A stretch of 64,000 bases of DNA from Vishniacozyma victoriae (GCA_017654735.1 JADPYG010000006.1:186001-250000), one strand, 5' to 3'; positions 8,728 to 21,284 are shown, numbered from the stretch's first letter. The notes: generated by a model not told the origin, from the letters alone. A program made the numbers and translations.

Positions 8728-11700
8728 CTAACGTCCCGTCGTACAAGAACAGAAAGGCTTATCCTCACTTCCTTCTACTTGTATCACTAATTCGCTGAGA
8801 CCACTTATCTTTCCCTTGAGTATCCTTTCTACCCTGCTGACGACTTTTGAAGCATTGGCGTAGATCGTCTGACCGTGTTTTCGATCTGGCTGAGATGAAG
8901 GCTTTGAGGGATCGTACGCCGATGCCGAGGGCGCTAGGTGGATATGGATGGAGCCTACAAGCTCACCCTCACATCGGGGCCAGAATCGAGGAGAGCCGTA
9001 GTTGGATAAGCCTTCTACTGATGAAAGCTACCCGTCAGCTTTGCCTTGCTTGTGAGACTCACCTCTGCTAAAGCCTCCCGGATTTCCTTCTCCTTTCCTT
9101 CGCCAACGTCTAGGCACAGAATCCGACCCGAATCGATGACGAGAGGCACAACGCTCGCGACTATAAGAAGCGCAATGAAAATCGATGCCAACGGGTCGAA
9201 ACCAGACCAGCCGGTCCATTTGATCAGAATGGTAGAAACAATGACACCGACACTTCCCAAGGTATCCTACCTGATAAGCTCGGATCTGCCACATGAGGAC
9301 TAAACTTACGGCAAGGACGTGAAGGAATACACCACGCATATTGTGAGAATGGGCGTGATCGTGTCCGTGTGAGTGATCATGAGAATGTGAGTGGTCGTGG
9401 TCGTGATCGTGGTCATGAGAGCGAGTTTCCCCATGTCCATGGTCGCAATGTTGGTGATCGTGCTCATCGGCGTGGCTGTGCTCGTCATGGCTATGACCGT
9501 GATGTTCATCGTGCGGCTCGGCATGTGAATGTGAATGACCGTGATTTGCCCCGTTCTGAATGGTGGATGATTCGTGGAACTTGGTCTTGAGGGCCAATTG
9601 CGACGATCGCTTCCTGACCCGAGGGGGAGAAGCGTGTACGCTATGTGAGATCTGCCTGTCAGCTCCCTCCCACATCAAGAATGGAGCTCACGCCTTGGGA
9701 TCCCTTCCTACTGATGGCAGGCTGATGGTGATCATCATGTCGGTGATCCACCTAGACTTGGTCAGTGTCTTGTCTCAGCAGCGCAAGACGAACCTTTTTC
9801 TCATTGACAGCGATATGGTTATGTCCATGTCCGTGATCATGTCCATGTCCATGTCCGTGCCCGTGGTGGTGATGGCCACCTGTCGCGTACATCCCGAACA
9901 AATTGATCGCCAATCCAACACTGCTCACCCAAAGCAATCTGTCGATAGCCATGAGCTCAGGTGGATTCATACTATATCGTCAGCTTCAGTCCGGCGTCAC
10001 CGGGAGAACTCAGCTTACACTCGCTGTATAGCCTCAAATATGATAAAGACCGATATCAAGATCAAGAAACAGCCTAAAGTCAGCACTCCCTTGATGGGCA
10101 AACGTACCATTTGTGAAACCGCTAAGGGTCTCGACTCTTCCATAACCAAAAGTGTACTGCTGGTCTGGCTTCCAGGTTGAAGCAACCGATGCCCATAGCC
10201 CGACGGCGAGTCCCAGGCAATCAAACGCCATATGGATTGCTGTTTGTCAGGTCGTATCTGTACACGACGAGTTTGACCTACCATCCGATATCAGTCCCAA
10301 AGAATTGGTAAGTACCCCATATGCCATTTGTACACCCATGTATGCCAGATTGAGGAGCAAAAAGTAGAATATTTTCGAGGATGATGGGGTATTGACAATC
10401 GTCTGAATGTGCGGCCGCCATGCTGGTGGTAAGAGCTGAATGGCGGACCAGCTTTTGCCCGTCGACACAGGCGCTGGATAGGACCACTTCACATCAGCTA
10501 AAATCCTCAGACATTAACTCACTCCCTGGTGTTCAGCCTTGAGCGGTTCTAATGGAGGTTCGTGTAAGGCGAAAGTGATCAAAGCTAGCGGTGCGATCAC
10601 CAAAGCATCCAGCTGGGTTGGTTGAGGTCGAAATGCGAAAGCCTGGAAAGCAAAGATGGAGGCGAAGAGAAGAACGTGATCGCGGGTGGTGCGGAATCGG
10701 AAGGCTGACTTGGACGCCAATGGCGACGGCCATGGAAGAGGTAGCCAGAATGCTACGATTGCCGCGAGAACCGATAAAAAGTGGGTGTTTGAAGCCTGTG
10801 GTATGGGAAATGGTGTAGGTATCGAGCCCTGCCAAGTCAGCGTTTTGTTTCGGAACAAAATAGACAACTTCACTATTGCCCAAAGTCCCATGACACCAGC
10901 AGCAGACATCGCTCCAGCCAGCGTGACGATCGAGAACGTCAACGCACTTCTTCTTTCTCCGCTCCTTCCCTTTGTTGCGTCACTCAGACGACCGTGGAGC
11001 AGTGTTGTAGTACCCGAGAGCAGAGCCAGCGGGAGAATTGCGAGTACTAAGAAGGTCAGATCTCGTCCTGACTCACGAGATCAACTCACCATTGTTGTGT
11101 AGGGCTAAGTGCCATAGAATTGTCAGACACGCCACGCCGAGCGGTATCAGCTTCATGATCTAGATAAATTAGTCCTCATCCAGAGTATATATTGGAGCTC
11201 ACCGAGGACCATGGACTCGAAGCGGTCTTGCTCAGTAGCACACCAAAAGTCACGAGCAGAGTTGACCTAAGCGTCAACAGTGTCGTCATTCGAGACTTAC
11301 CTCAAAGGCCCGACCGCGTTGACCCCCAAGATGAAAAGCATAGATTGCGCTGCCAATACTAGAGCGAGAGCAATGTGTGTCTTCAACCTGATTCAGTACA
11401 TCATAAAAGCGTGACAGCCGACTTACAGGACCCAGTTGCGTCCCATCTCTTTCCCGCTCCTTCCCCTTGCCTTCGCTCCGCTGCTTCCACTCGTTACGAG
11501 CTTCACTAACGATCCTTCCAGCCCAGAACGCCAATGTAAGCCATCCCGCTCCACCGCCGTAGCCCGTCTGTCCATCAAGTACGACTGTCTTGCCTGCTGT
11601 CACCGCCAATGCGGAAAGCAAGATCTTTGAGAATGGTGTTGGGCGTGTTGGCTGTCTTGGCGATGATGAGGTGAAGCGCCGGGAGGGGTTGGGAATGGAG

Positions 11701-11735
11701 AAGGTGTGCCGATGAAAGGCGGAGTGAGGCTGCAT
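8728..11735 (-). CDS. MSC2: Msc2/ZnT5-type zinc transporter (cation diffusion facilitator)
   Basis: The N-terminal half is a run of hydrophobic helices (for example LALVLAAQSMLFILGVNAV and TLLVTFGVLLSK), the extra module of Msc2/ZnT5. The CDF core follows: NLAYMGVQMAYGVLTNSLGLISD, then AIHMAFDCLGLAVGLWAS with the H-x-x-x-D zinc site, YTFGYGRVETLSGFTNG, and LILISVFIIFEAIQR. Two His-rich cytosolic loops lie near 9808-9880 and 9340-9545 (HGHGHGHDHGHGH; HDHDHDHDHSHSHDHSHGH). TM5 carries the second metal motif next to VGVIVSTILIKWTG. The C-terminal domain contains VEGLSNYGSPRFWP. Msc2 heterodimerises with Zrg17 to load zinc into ER/secretory compartments. Exons are many and short. The His-rich tracts come from simple CAT/CAC repeats. 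Confidence 0.9.
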
Positions 11736-12148
11736 CCCGCTGACTCCTGACGCGATGAGGTCTAATGCGGTGAGGAGGCGGGGTTCAGATAGGTATTATA
11801 GTTGGAGGAGTACATGAGCACGGGCGCGAATGATTTCTGAAATGAAATCCACGAATTTCAACCTGCCGTTCTAGGCTACAACCACTTGAACACCTATCCA
11901 TACATATTACATACCTAAGAACCCTCCCCGGCCCAGCACCTCGTTCTGATGCATATTGTCCTGCATCATCTTCCATTGAATATGCAAAGCACGAGGCCGA
12001 CAGCTAGATGTTCAGATGTACCGTGGGAAAGCTGACCAGATGATCTAACGCGTCGCATCAACAACCAGAAGTCAATGTCCTCAATCTCCATCTTGTATCA
12101 TATCATAACGTATAACACATCTTGCTGAACTCGAGGAAGGACATTACG
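11736..12148. promoter_or_regulatory. Divergent promoter of MSC2 and the TRF-protein gene, 413 bp
   Basis: The MSC2 side contains a short upstream ORF (11762-11815). No obvious TATA box, repeat or RNA gene was seen. Confidence 0.5.
11762..11815 (-). other. Upstream ORF in the MSC2 leader
   Basis: An ATG at 11815 opens a 17-codon frame, MYSSNYNTYLNPASSPH, ending in TAG at 11762, 26 nt before the MSC2 start codon and in another frame. If the transcript starts upstream of it, it would reduce or gate MSC2 translation. Transcription start is not visible. Confidence 0.4.
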
Positions 12149-15100
12149 ATGGCTGGTACAAGATCCGTCGCCTCACCAGGCTCTACCTCTTCGAATCGCG
12201 CCAAAGGTGTCAGCGAGTCTCGTAGGCCTGCAACCCGGTCACTCAGTCGGATAACCGAAGATGACTCTCACGATGATGGCGAAGAGGACACCAATGTAAC
12301 TCCACGCCAAACTGCACACCATCGACGTACATCTTTCGCGACCACCTCTCGACAGACAAGGAGAAGCAAATCACGTACAGCCATATCTACCGCAGGGAGG
12401 GGCTCAGATCAACATACACCTCTCGTCAAACGACTAAAGCTAAGACCGTCACTAGCCGGTCCACAAGTTCACGAGATGGACATCGATACCAGAGCTCAGG
12501 TCCTTATACCCATTGCCGAAGACTGTATAGTGCAGCTTCTGAGAGCGGGATTGAACGGCGGTTTCCACCGAGAATCTGCCAACGAACCATGGCAGCTCGC
12601 GTGGGAGAGTTTACAAAGTACGTCCAAGTCTTGCGTCTGCCTCTAACAAATTAGGTCAACGTCGCAACAAACTCTTCTCTCCCGATTCACTACCATTCAA
12701 TGACTTTGAGGACGTTCGCGAAGCTTTCCACTCTTCCGTCCGTGGTCGTATCAACACCGCTTCACTGGAACGAGCCATACATCTTTCGAATCTTGCCACC
12801 TTTCTTTGGGTTATTCTGCATCCAGATAAAGCACACACTCTTCTTGGAAGTGCGGAATTCAGGACTTCAGCCTCGAGGAAGTCTCGCAAGCCGTTGGGAA
12901 GTGGTCAAGCGGATGATGAGGACAATCAGGATGTGAGGGATATCGTCAGCAAAAGGAATCGCGTCTTTGGAATGGCCTGGAAACGTTATTGGAAGGATGT
13001 GATACCGCAAAGCATGAGGGCAAATAAACATTCTATCAATCTTTGGGCTCATCTCTCTGTTCAAGTAAGTCCCTTGGCCTGAAGCCTGTGAAATGCGCTG
13101 ATCCTCAGATCATGATGACGTTCCGTAGGCAAACAGTCGATGGCGAGGATGATGCAGAGTCGATAGCAGAACTACCGCTACCAGACCCCGAGTTCTCGAC
13201 TGAGCTATTCTCCGCCTCAGCTATCGCTAGATATGGTCAGTGGACAGATGGAGTGGCGACTGAGCGCGATCTCGCCACCAAAGAGACAGCGCAGAGGAGA
13301 TGGGCGGATGTTGCCAAGCACCGCCGAACAGAGGTGAGCTTTCCACATGGGTCTAGGTGTCATTACTGATGATCCAGCTGCGGGAAGTTAGAGAGGAGGT
13401 GCTCAAAGAGCGTTATGCGTATGATGCTTTCCGTCGAGATATCCTTCATTTTGTCGACGAAGCAGTTTTGCACACTCTTCTCAGCAATAGTGTAAGTCAA
13501 TGCTCCGCTTGCTGAGCTGAAACCAGGTGTCCCCGAGAAAACCTGATCTTGACGATGTCGCTTCGCCAAGCAATACCTCTGGACAGGAAGAAGACCAAGT
13601 GCAAGGCTCTCAGCTCCATCCGGAGGGGGAATTGGAAGCCGACGCCAACGACGAAACGGATGTGGCCAACGGACTCCAGATCAAGGGATTGGCGACAGTA
13701 CAGGCGGACCGCGGTACTGCCACGCCTTCGGTCGAGCCTGAAGAGGTAGACAACGCTCTGGACCTTGATCTTGATCTCGATCTTTTGGCTCAAGTCTTGA
13801 GAGGAATGACACCGGATGATCTTGGTCGCGAAGACGAATCGCGCATCGAAGACGATGACTTTCCCTCGGAGATCAACTCGGAGGAACCGGAACAGCGTAC
13901 GATAGTGGTGCAGACCCAAAATCATACGCAGTCGGACGACTTTCCATCGGACATCAATTCTGCCGAGGACGAACAAGATCACGAGACCGATTTGGCAGTC
14001 AAGGATGCATCTGTGCCCAGGATCCGGACTCGTAAGACGGAACAAAGTTTTCAATTCGCAGCTCGACAAGCCAGTGCCGAGCAAGTAGCCTGGGAGAGTC
14101 ACTCGCAGTCACGTACACCCAAGCGGAAAGCCAAAACTCCACTCTTCCTTCCGCATCACGACTCCGAAAGTGATGGATCAGCCTCTGCCACTCCTCGCGC
14201 TCGCAAACGGACGACCCGCGAAATCAACCGCTCAGCTCGTCGCACCAGGGTGGGCGAGCAGGACACCAGTGGTCGATTCGATGCCGATGATCTGGATAGT
14301 ATGATGCCCGGATCATCGGTATTGGGCACGCCGGTCCGCGCCAGCAGAAGACAAGCTCGTCTACCTGATCTTGCTCCTTCGCCAATGCTACGAGGTCAAT
14401 CTCCAGCCAATAACTCACACAACGGCGCTACCGAAAGCGAAGAGGACAGGCCGTCCAACTCTCCCTCCCCACAACGTCCGAACGATCATGGTCATGAGCT
14501 GGCAGCAGCGACTCCAACTGCAGCCGATCGCCCTGTAGCGTCTTCAAGCCGGAAACCCCCTGTCTTGAGCAACGCACGCCTACCAGCTGTTTCGCAGCGA
14601 GTCTTGCTAGATTCACGCAAGCGCCGTCGTACCGGTGCCGGAGGTGACTTCGCTTCCGCTTCATCAAGTGAGGGAGATAGCGATCAAGAGATGGTGCCAG
14701 CGACTCAACGACCCGCCATACGTACTCCAACACCGCCTCGTCAGATGGCACGAAGAACTCTCGGACCTCTGCGCAAGGACCTTCGACAAGCTTCTGAGAG
14801 CTCGGCGCGTCAGTCCAACTATGAGCGTGATTTGATCATTGTCCCTCCAATACGTCCCCCGACTGTGTACTCAGACTCTGGAACCGGCTACGATAACGAG
14901 GTCGCAAACGAATACGATAACGAGGACTCGAACGGCTTCGACAACGAGGACGCGAATGGCTCCGACAACGAGGACGCGAATGGCTCCGACAACGAGGACG
15001 CGAATGGCTCCGACAACGAGGACGCGAACGCCTCCGACAACGTGCACGCAGACGAGGAAGAGGTCGCTCCGAGGGCTCCAGAACGGACGCCGACTCGCTC

Positions 15101-16810
15101 ACCAGAACCCATAGACTTTTTCTTGTTCGATGAGGATGGCTCACGGCTTGAGCCAGATCCAACCTATCGTATACCGCCAAACTATAAGCCGCTCCCTTCC
15201 ATGCTACACGGGCGGAAAGACAACCAAATTTACCAGTATACTCGGATGAGTGGGAAACGGAAATGGACAATGGACGAGCAAGTACTACTCTACCGAACGA
15301 TCCAAAAGGTACCCCTCGATGAGCCATCTCCTCTGCGGGTAGTATGGTATCTCCACGGAGAGTATGGTACACTCTCAAACGACTTGGAAGACTTCAACGC
15401 ACAGCACATGAAAGACAAGATGAAGACAGTCGTACAGGTGCGCTACAACAATCGTCGCTTAATTGAAGGTCGAGCTCGCTTCTGGCTGCCACCTGTCCCG
15501 GCTCCCGATGGCAATGGAACCGTTACTCATCCCGATAAGATCGAGTTGGCGGCAGAGCTCGATAGAGCTGTCAGGGTACGGACGGGAAGAGAACGTCTTG
15601 CCAACAGGAAGGAAGCCGAGAGGCTCCAGCGTGAGAAGGATGCTGAGAAGGCTGAGAAAGCTGAACAGGCTAAGAAGGCTAAAGAGGCGAAGAAAAAGGG
15701 CAAGAAGGGTAAGAAGGGAAAAAAGGGCAAGAAGCGTGCTTCTCGCCGTTCCGAGACGGAAGATGACCCCGAAAGCGAGGAGGATGAGGAGGAGGAGGTC
15801 GAGAACAACGTAGAGATTGATCCACACACGCCGGAAGAGGACGAATCATACGATCCGAAACGGTCTACTCGATCGAAACGAGCGACGAGGCAGTCGACTC
15901 GAGGTAGCGGGCCCAAGGCCACTGGAGCCCGTCAAGGACCTACGCGAGCGACTAGCGCTGATACGGAAGTCCCGGAAGCTATCACTGGTGATCGCGATGA
16001 TGTTGTGACTGAAGTCGTGACTACGAACAACTCTGACGCGCGACGGCAACGTCGCCATCGCCTCGTCCCCACTGTCGAGCTCCCACCTTCAAGGTCCAGC
16101 TCGAGGCCGACCTCTCGCAAGACAAGACCACCCATGGACGTTGATCCGACCGAACCATCGGACCACATCGACCAGCCACATGAACCCGTCTCGGCAGAGA
16201 TACCTCAACACGAGGCGTCGGAATCAGAAGCCGAAACGGAATACAATGGCCCTCCATCAAATGGCAAGATGATGAGACGAAGTATCGGCCAGACGGAACC
16301 GGCACCTGAGGGAACGCTATCGGCCTCTGCAAGTGAAAGTGAGGATGACGAGGACGAGGTTGACGATGCCACTGCCGATGAGCAAGAGGTTCCAAGCGAT
16401 GCTTCAGACAACGAACCTACCGAGGTGGAAGATGCGCTGCCTGAGACGGTCCCGGTTGTTCCGGCTCAGCCATCACCATCCGAGGCCCCTAAACGCGGAC
16501 GGGGTCGTCCTCGAGGTGGAGGGAAGAATAAGTCCAGGAAACAGCAAACCCGGAAAGTTCAAGCAGAAGGTGAGTGGCTTTTACCATGTTTCACTCAGGA
16601 GCACCATGCTGACATGTTACAGCCGCAGTGACGCCCCCGGAAGATGAAGCAGATCAGCCGGTTGCCGAGACTACACCCATCGAAGATTCAATGAGTGATC
16701 TCCAGGATCAGCAGCCCTATGCGGAGAGCGAAGATGAAGATGACGAGACGTATCGGCTCGAAAAAGTCGCACGTCGACTGGAGATTCAACAGAGAGTGCT
16801 ACGTGGATAG
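12149..16810 (+). CDS. TRF-domain/telobox DNA-binding protein (Tbf1/Taz1 type), very long
   Basis: Six exons give about 1,480 residues. Residues of roughly 110-300 form a helical region with RINTASLERAIHLSNLATFLWVI, which resembles the TRF (telomere repeat factor) dimerisation domain of Tbf1/Taz1. A Ser/Pro-rich acidic middle includes an 8-residue repeat (DNEDANGS) near 860-915. At about 980-1060 lies a telobox-like Myb: KRKWTMDEQVLLYRTIQKVP, HGEYGTLSNDLEDFN, then QHMKDKMKTVVQVRYNNRR, which lines up with the V-Q-L-K-D-K-A-R recognition helix of Tbf1. A Lys-rich coil and an AT-hook (GRGRPRG, near 1394) follow. Tbf1/Taz1 proteins bind TTAGGG-type repeats at telomeres or promoters. The family call is from motif order; the Myb being internal rather than C-terminal is odd. 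Confidence 0.65.
14886..15047 (+). repeat. 24-bp coding minisatellite (acidic DNEDANGS repeat)
   Basis: The unit GACAACGAGGACGCGAATGG plus CTCC recurs in tandem, about six to seven copies, the central three identical and the outer ones diverged. It encodes an 8-residue acidic repeat inside the TRF-protein gene. All copies are in frame. Confidence 0.9.
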
Positions 16811-17146
16811 GAACAAGTCATTGCTTGTAATGAATACAAATATATATAGTATAAATCCTGAAACAGTCTTGATGAGCAAGATGCTTTCATTCATAGATAG
16901 TCAGAAAACGACGTGTGTTTCTACCAGAAACTTTTGACAGCTTATCCCCTCTTTTTCTGTATTGGCTTCATCTTCTATTCTACTATCTAGTACATACGCT
17001 CTTGGAGCCCTTGAAACTACCTCACTGCCGTCCCCTAAGTTTCCTCCTGTATTTAGCAGTATTTCTAGTTCTCGTTTCGGGCTGTTATGTTATGCAATTT
17101 AGTATATGCATACAACATAAAGACCATATCATGGCCTGGACAAGAT
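16811..17146. other. Convergent intergenic, 336 bp
   Basis: It lies between the stops of the TRF-protein gene and the SulP gene. AT-rich stretches such as AAATATATATAGTATAA near 16838 could serve in 3'-end formation. No gene was seen. Confidence 0.5.
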
Positions 17147-20045
17147 CTAAACTGGGAATTGAGAAACGATGCTCGTCCCGAACCCAAGGGATTCGATCTC
17201 GTGCATCGCCGTCCGCAAATTGGTGTGGAAGTGGGTGTGTCCAATCTGTATCCAGTAAGCTCGTATTCCTATCATTCTTTAATCAAGGACTTGCCTGTTC
17301 AGTAATCCCCACGAGTTCAAACAAGCTCATATGAGCCGGTCGGAGATGAGCGAAATGAACGCCCACTCCACTTTCTGTATACGCCTTTGTCAACTCCTGC
17401 AAGATCGAGACAGCGCTGTATATCAGCATACAATCTGTGAGATGGACATACGAAGCGTCAATCTCTTCCACGTCACCCATATGCAAGATAAGTGCTTTGG
17501 CAGAGTCGCGGCGGGGTTCATCGGAAGGATGAGATTTTTGCATTCCATACCTCTCGAGCTGATGATTAGCGCATTCGTTCAAGATTCACGAGAAGCGTTT
17601 ACTCGACGTAATCGTTCCTTGAGTTGACCAGTATTGGCGAAACTGAGATTCTCCCGTATTCGCACGACCAACTTTGCCATCAGCAAAGATCCAAGACGTG
17701 AGCAAAGACTTACAACACCAGGAATCTCCTCCTGCGCCTGCTCATCCTCATCAATAGGTACCCACTCATCTGTACCAGGCAGGCGACCGATGATCTTGAT
17801 TCGAGTCTGGGTAGATTTCTGAATGACGAGTACGAGGGAGAAGACCACCGAAGCTACTAGACCAGTCTGGAGGGGTCAGCTCGTCAGAGAGAGAATTGGA
17901 GATAGCTTACTTCGATTGAGAATAGGAGAGTTAGGATGAAGGTTCCGGTCATTTGTAGGAAATCTGTCCAAGCTTTCATTCGCCAGAGGAATAGCATTTC
18001 GTGTGGTGCTTCGGCGAGGACTAGGGGTCAATTCTGCTCATTCAAAGTGACACTTTGGACTTACTAGCATATACTACCAAAACGACGATTGCAGCGAGGA
18101 CCGCCTGATTGTCAGCTTGAGCGACCAATACTATCACGTACCTTCGGTAGGAAGTAAAGCCATGGAAGGAGGAAGAATATCGACAAGACGATGAGGATAC
18201 CGGTAATGATACTCGACATTTGAGTTCGACCACCGGTGGAGCCATTCAGCCGTGATCCTACATTGTCAGCGAGATCCGAAAGGTTGGCCAAGTGGTAACA
18301 TACGGGTAACAGAACCAAAGACAGGCACACAACCGGTATGTACAAAGAGTGACGAGGTCAAATTGGCAGCACCAAGCGCGACCAGCTCCCGATTAGGTCC
18401 AACGGGGTAGCCGTACTTGGTACCATTCTCCCTTGCAGCGACGATCGAATCGACGATCCCGACAATAGCACAGACGAAGGCAGTAGAGAACTACTCGTCA
18501 GCTCAACACAGATCAGGGTGACAGAACTGACAGTGTAGTCCGAGTACTTGATCGCCCGCTTTGACAAAGGCCAGCCTAAGGGAGAGCCATGGCCTGCTTT
18601 GACCTTGCCAAGAATATCGACCCCTCTCTCATCCAGCCGAAAGATCCCAGTAACCGCTGTTGAACGTCAGCTCGACAATTTCGCTAGCCTGTGAATGAAC
18701 ATACCGGTACCAATCACCACAGCGAGTAGGATCTCGGGGACGAATCGGACCCATTTTGCCCCTGGCCGATTCACCAGTCTAGGTTTGATGGATCGAACGA
18801 ATATGAGGAACGCCAAAGAGGCAAGAGCAAGTGTCATGGTAGTCTTGTTCGTATGGTCGATATGATGGATCACAAATAGCAATTTCTCCAGTGGGCTATT
18901 TGGTGGTTCAGTCTTGGCCTCGGGGTGTGATAACACTGCTGCTAGCCCAAGCATGGGGACTAGCTGTTCGATAAAGATGATCTGGCATAAGCGTCGTCAT
19001 GTTTTGGAGACATACGATTCCGACTGCGGTGATGAAACCCCGCAAAAGGGGTCTGGAGAGAACGACATCGAGAAAGCCGAGTCGTAGAAGTCCAAGAGCA
19101 CTAGTGATGAGTCCAATCTGGGATCAGCTAGATTTCAGAACGCTCAGAAGACGATTTACCTGGAAAGTGGTGATCACAGCGATTGCCGCTGCCTCCAATT
19201 CTGGATGGCTGGGCCGCGTGTGGATATCACCAAAGACCTGATCTTGTACCATCTGCCCGATCAATAGTGACAGCGCCGCTTCTGGACCCAGTGAGAGTTG
19301 TCTGCTCTGTCAATTTGGCACATGACAGAGAGTGCCACATACCGACAAGTGCCGAGAATACCATAGACGAATGCTGGGATCGCTGCTGACCATAGACCTG
19401 CTATGGGCGATAACTTGGCAAGACCGTTCGCGTATGATATTGACTGGTCGTCAGTGGCTTTTCCGAGAGAGACGGGAGGGACGTACTTGTGGTATAAGTA
19501 GACAAGCAAGAGAAGTCCCCGCTATCATATCACCAGAGAATTGGGACCAGCTGTAATTTGGTAGCCATTCTGTCATCTATCAATCAGCTCAATGTATTTC
19601 CATGATTCCTGCCTCATCACTCACCGGAACATAGTATTTAGCTCGCTGCTTGATGACTCGTCTCATCGATTTCCGCTTAGCAGCAGTATCCACTTTTGGT
19701 CAATCGCAATTGCAGTCTTTGCAGGAGTCACTCACCTCCTATCGAGGTCGAGAAAGAAGAACCATCCGCATCATCGCCCTTCCGTCTATCACCCTGCACT
19801 TCGAGACTCCCCCCACCCTCTTCAGTCTGAGCATCATCCAAATCCGCCGTTAAATTCCGTCGCGGTGCTCGTGATTTCCTTCCATTTCCTAGTAGGCTAC
19901 TCCGCTCATCAGGAGATCTTTGTCGTTTCGAAGAGGATGGGAAGATGTTCGTTAAGCCAGATCGTAAATTTGAGCGGGAAGAGGCAGGCGAAGGGGAAAT
20001 GGGGGTAGTATTCTTTGATGTGTTTGGGTCTATTGAGAATGGCAT
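17147..20045 (-). CDS. SulP/SLC26 anion transporter with STAS domain
   Basis: A cytosolic Ser-rich head of about 100 residues precedes YYVPEWLPNYSW and the SulP signature (GTSLACLLIPQSISYANGLA, SPIAGLWSAAIPAFVYGILG). Further transmembrane stretches include GFITAVGIIIFIEQLVPMLG and PKAVLAAIVVLVVYA. The C-terminal STAS domain has VLVVRIRENLSFANTGQLKE, then DSAKALILHMGDVEEIDASA with the conserved D-x-S nucleotide-site motif, and ends FHTNLRTAMHEIESLGF. Intron 17246-17294 begins GCAAGT, a GC-AG intron. It moves sulfate or another anion; the long N-terminal head recalls the yeast YPR003C/YGR125W group rather than Sul1/2. Substrate not determined. Confidence 0.85.
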
Positions 20046-20312
20046 GATGAAGGCGTTATCGTGAGCAAAATTTGGGCAGGTAATTGAGCAAGCAGTTGCA
20101 GTGTATGTATGTGGTTGTATGAGTATGCTATATACAAGATATGAGTCGTGTAGTAGGCGAGGAAATAGACGAGGAAATAGACGAGTGATAGTCGTAACAT
20201 CGTCACTGACGAAGGCCGGAGTTGACCGAAAGAGAGAGTGGATGAGACCAATCGATTCACACTCTTTTCATCATTCATTTCACTTATCCCCAAGTCAAGG
20301 CAATCAAGAAAT

Positions 20313-21197
20313 ATGGCAGAAGAGATAGGAGATGGTAGTCTGGGTACACCAGTCCCGGGAGATGGAGCTGGACCATCAAGACCGAGCCGAGGACCTAATG
20401 CGACTATATTACGAACCTTGACATTTACGCAGAATGTCAGTGCGGCTGTGTTTTCGGTATTTATACCTATGCACCTCGCTTCGCCCATTGCAGCTGCTTT
20501 TGGAGGTATTGGAGCCGCTGATCAGGTCTTGGTATGTCCTCTCAGTCTTGACCGTCGTTTGTCCGCATACTGATACTCACAGCTCATTGCACGTGAATAT
20601 TACCTCCCAATTGAACCTCTGGCAATTTACGCTCCGATCGGTATACACATCGCCTCATCACTCACAAAGCGACTATATACAACATACTATACTCGTCGCC
20701 CACCTCCCAAAACACTCCATATATCATCAGGATACCTCTTAATCCCCTTCGTCATCCCTCACATCCTCTCACATCGAATCATCCCTTCTTGGAATATACC
20801 GTCAATTCGAGCTTTATCACCAAGTGAATTCGGATACGATTTCGTTGGGTGGAATTTGAGATCATGGGGCGCTTGGGCGACTTATCTTACGCTGGCAGGT
20901 GTAGGGACATTGCATTGGGGAATAGGAACGATGAAGGTCGTCTCGTGGATGAAGAGGGGAAGGCGTAAGGACACTACGGTCGTGGTCGATGCGGATAAGG
21001 AGCAAGAGAAAGCAAGGGCTGCTATCCCAAAGACGAGGAGGATAGGCTTGAGGGGATTGATGCTGGGATTCATGGGGCTGATCACGATTGGCTTGATCAG
21101 GATATCAAGAGATTCCCGGGGGTCGGTGAGCGCAGTGATGGCTTCGAGGTATCAGGCAGTGTATCAGCATTTACCTTGGGGTAACTTGTACAAGTAG
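20313..21197 (+). CDS. MCP1: Mcp1-like mitochondrial outer-membrane protein (DUF1691)
   Basis: Two exons joined at about 20532/20581. A short polar head is followed by hydrophobic helices with conserved histidines: VFSVFIPMHLASPIAAAFG, YYLPIEPLAIYAPIGIHIASSL, and ISSGYLLIPFVIPHILSHR. A second similar set reads WGAWATYLTLAGVGTLHWGIG. This paired His-containing helix pattern is that of Mcp1 (Mdm10-complementing protein), which in yeast recruits Vps13 to mitochondria and helps lipid homeostasis. A basic linker and a last TM end the protein. It diverges from the SulP gene and converges with VPS39, its neighbour by 87 bp; the Vps13/HOPS context is suggestive only. Family call is moderate to good. 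Confidence 0.7.
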
Positions 21198-21284
21198 TCA
21201 ATATGCATTATGGTGTACATGTGTATACAATCTCAAGGGCTTGTCAAGATGTGGATGTCATCCACATGCTACTTGTGCTCCAGG

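Noticed and set aside
9560..10180. 206-codon plus-strand frame
   Set aside because: It is opposite MSC2 and arises from CATGGTCATG-type repeats coding His-rich loops on the other strand.
13497..14102. 201-codon minus-strand frame
   Set aside because: It is the complement of the large TRF-protein exon, which has a clear coding pattern.
14880..15050. Tandem repeats considered as a CRISPR array
   Set aside because: The repeats are contiguous, in frame, without spacers, and code an acidic linker in a eukaryotic gene.
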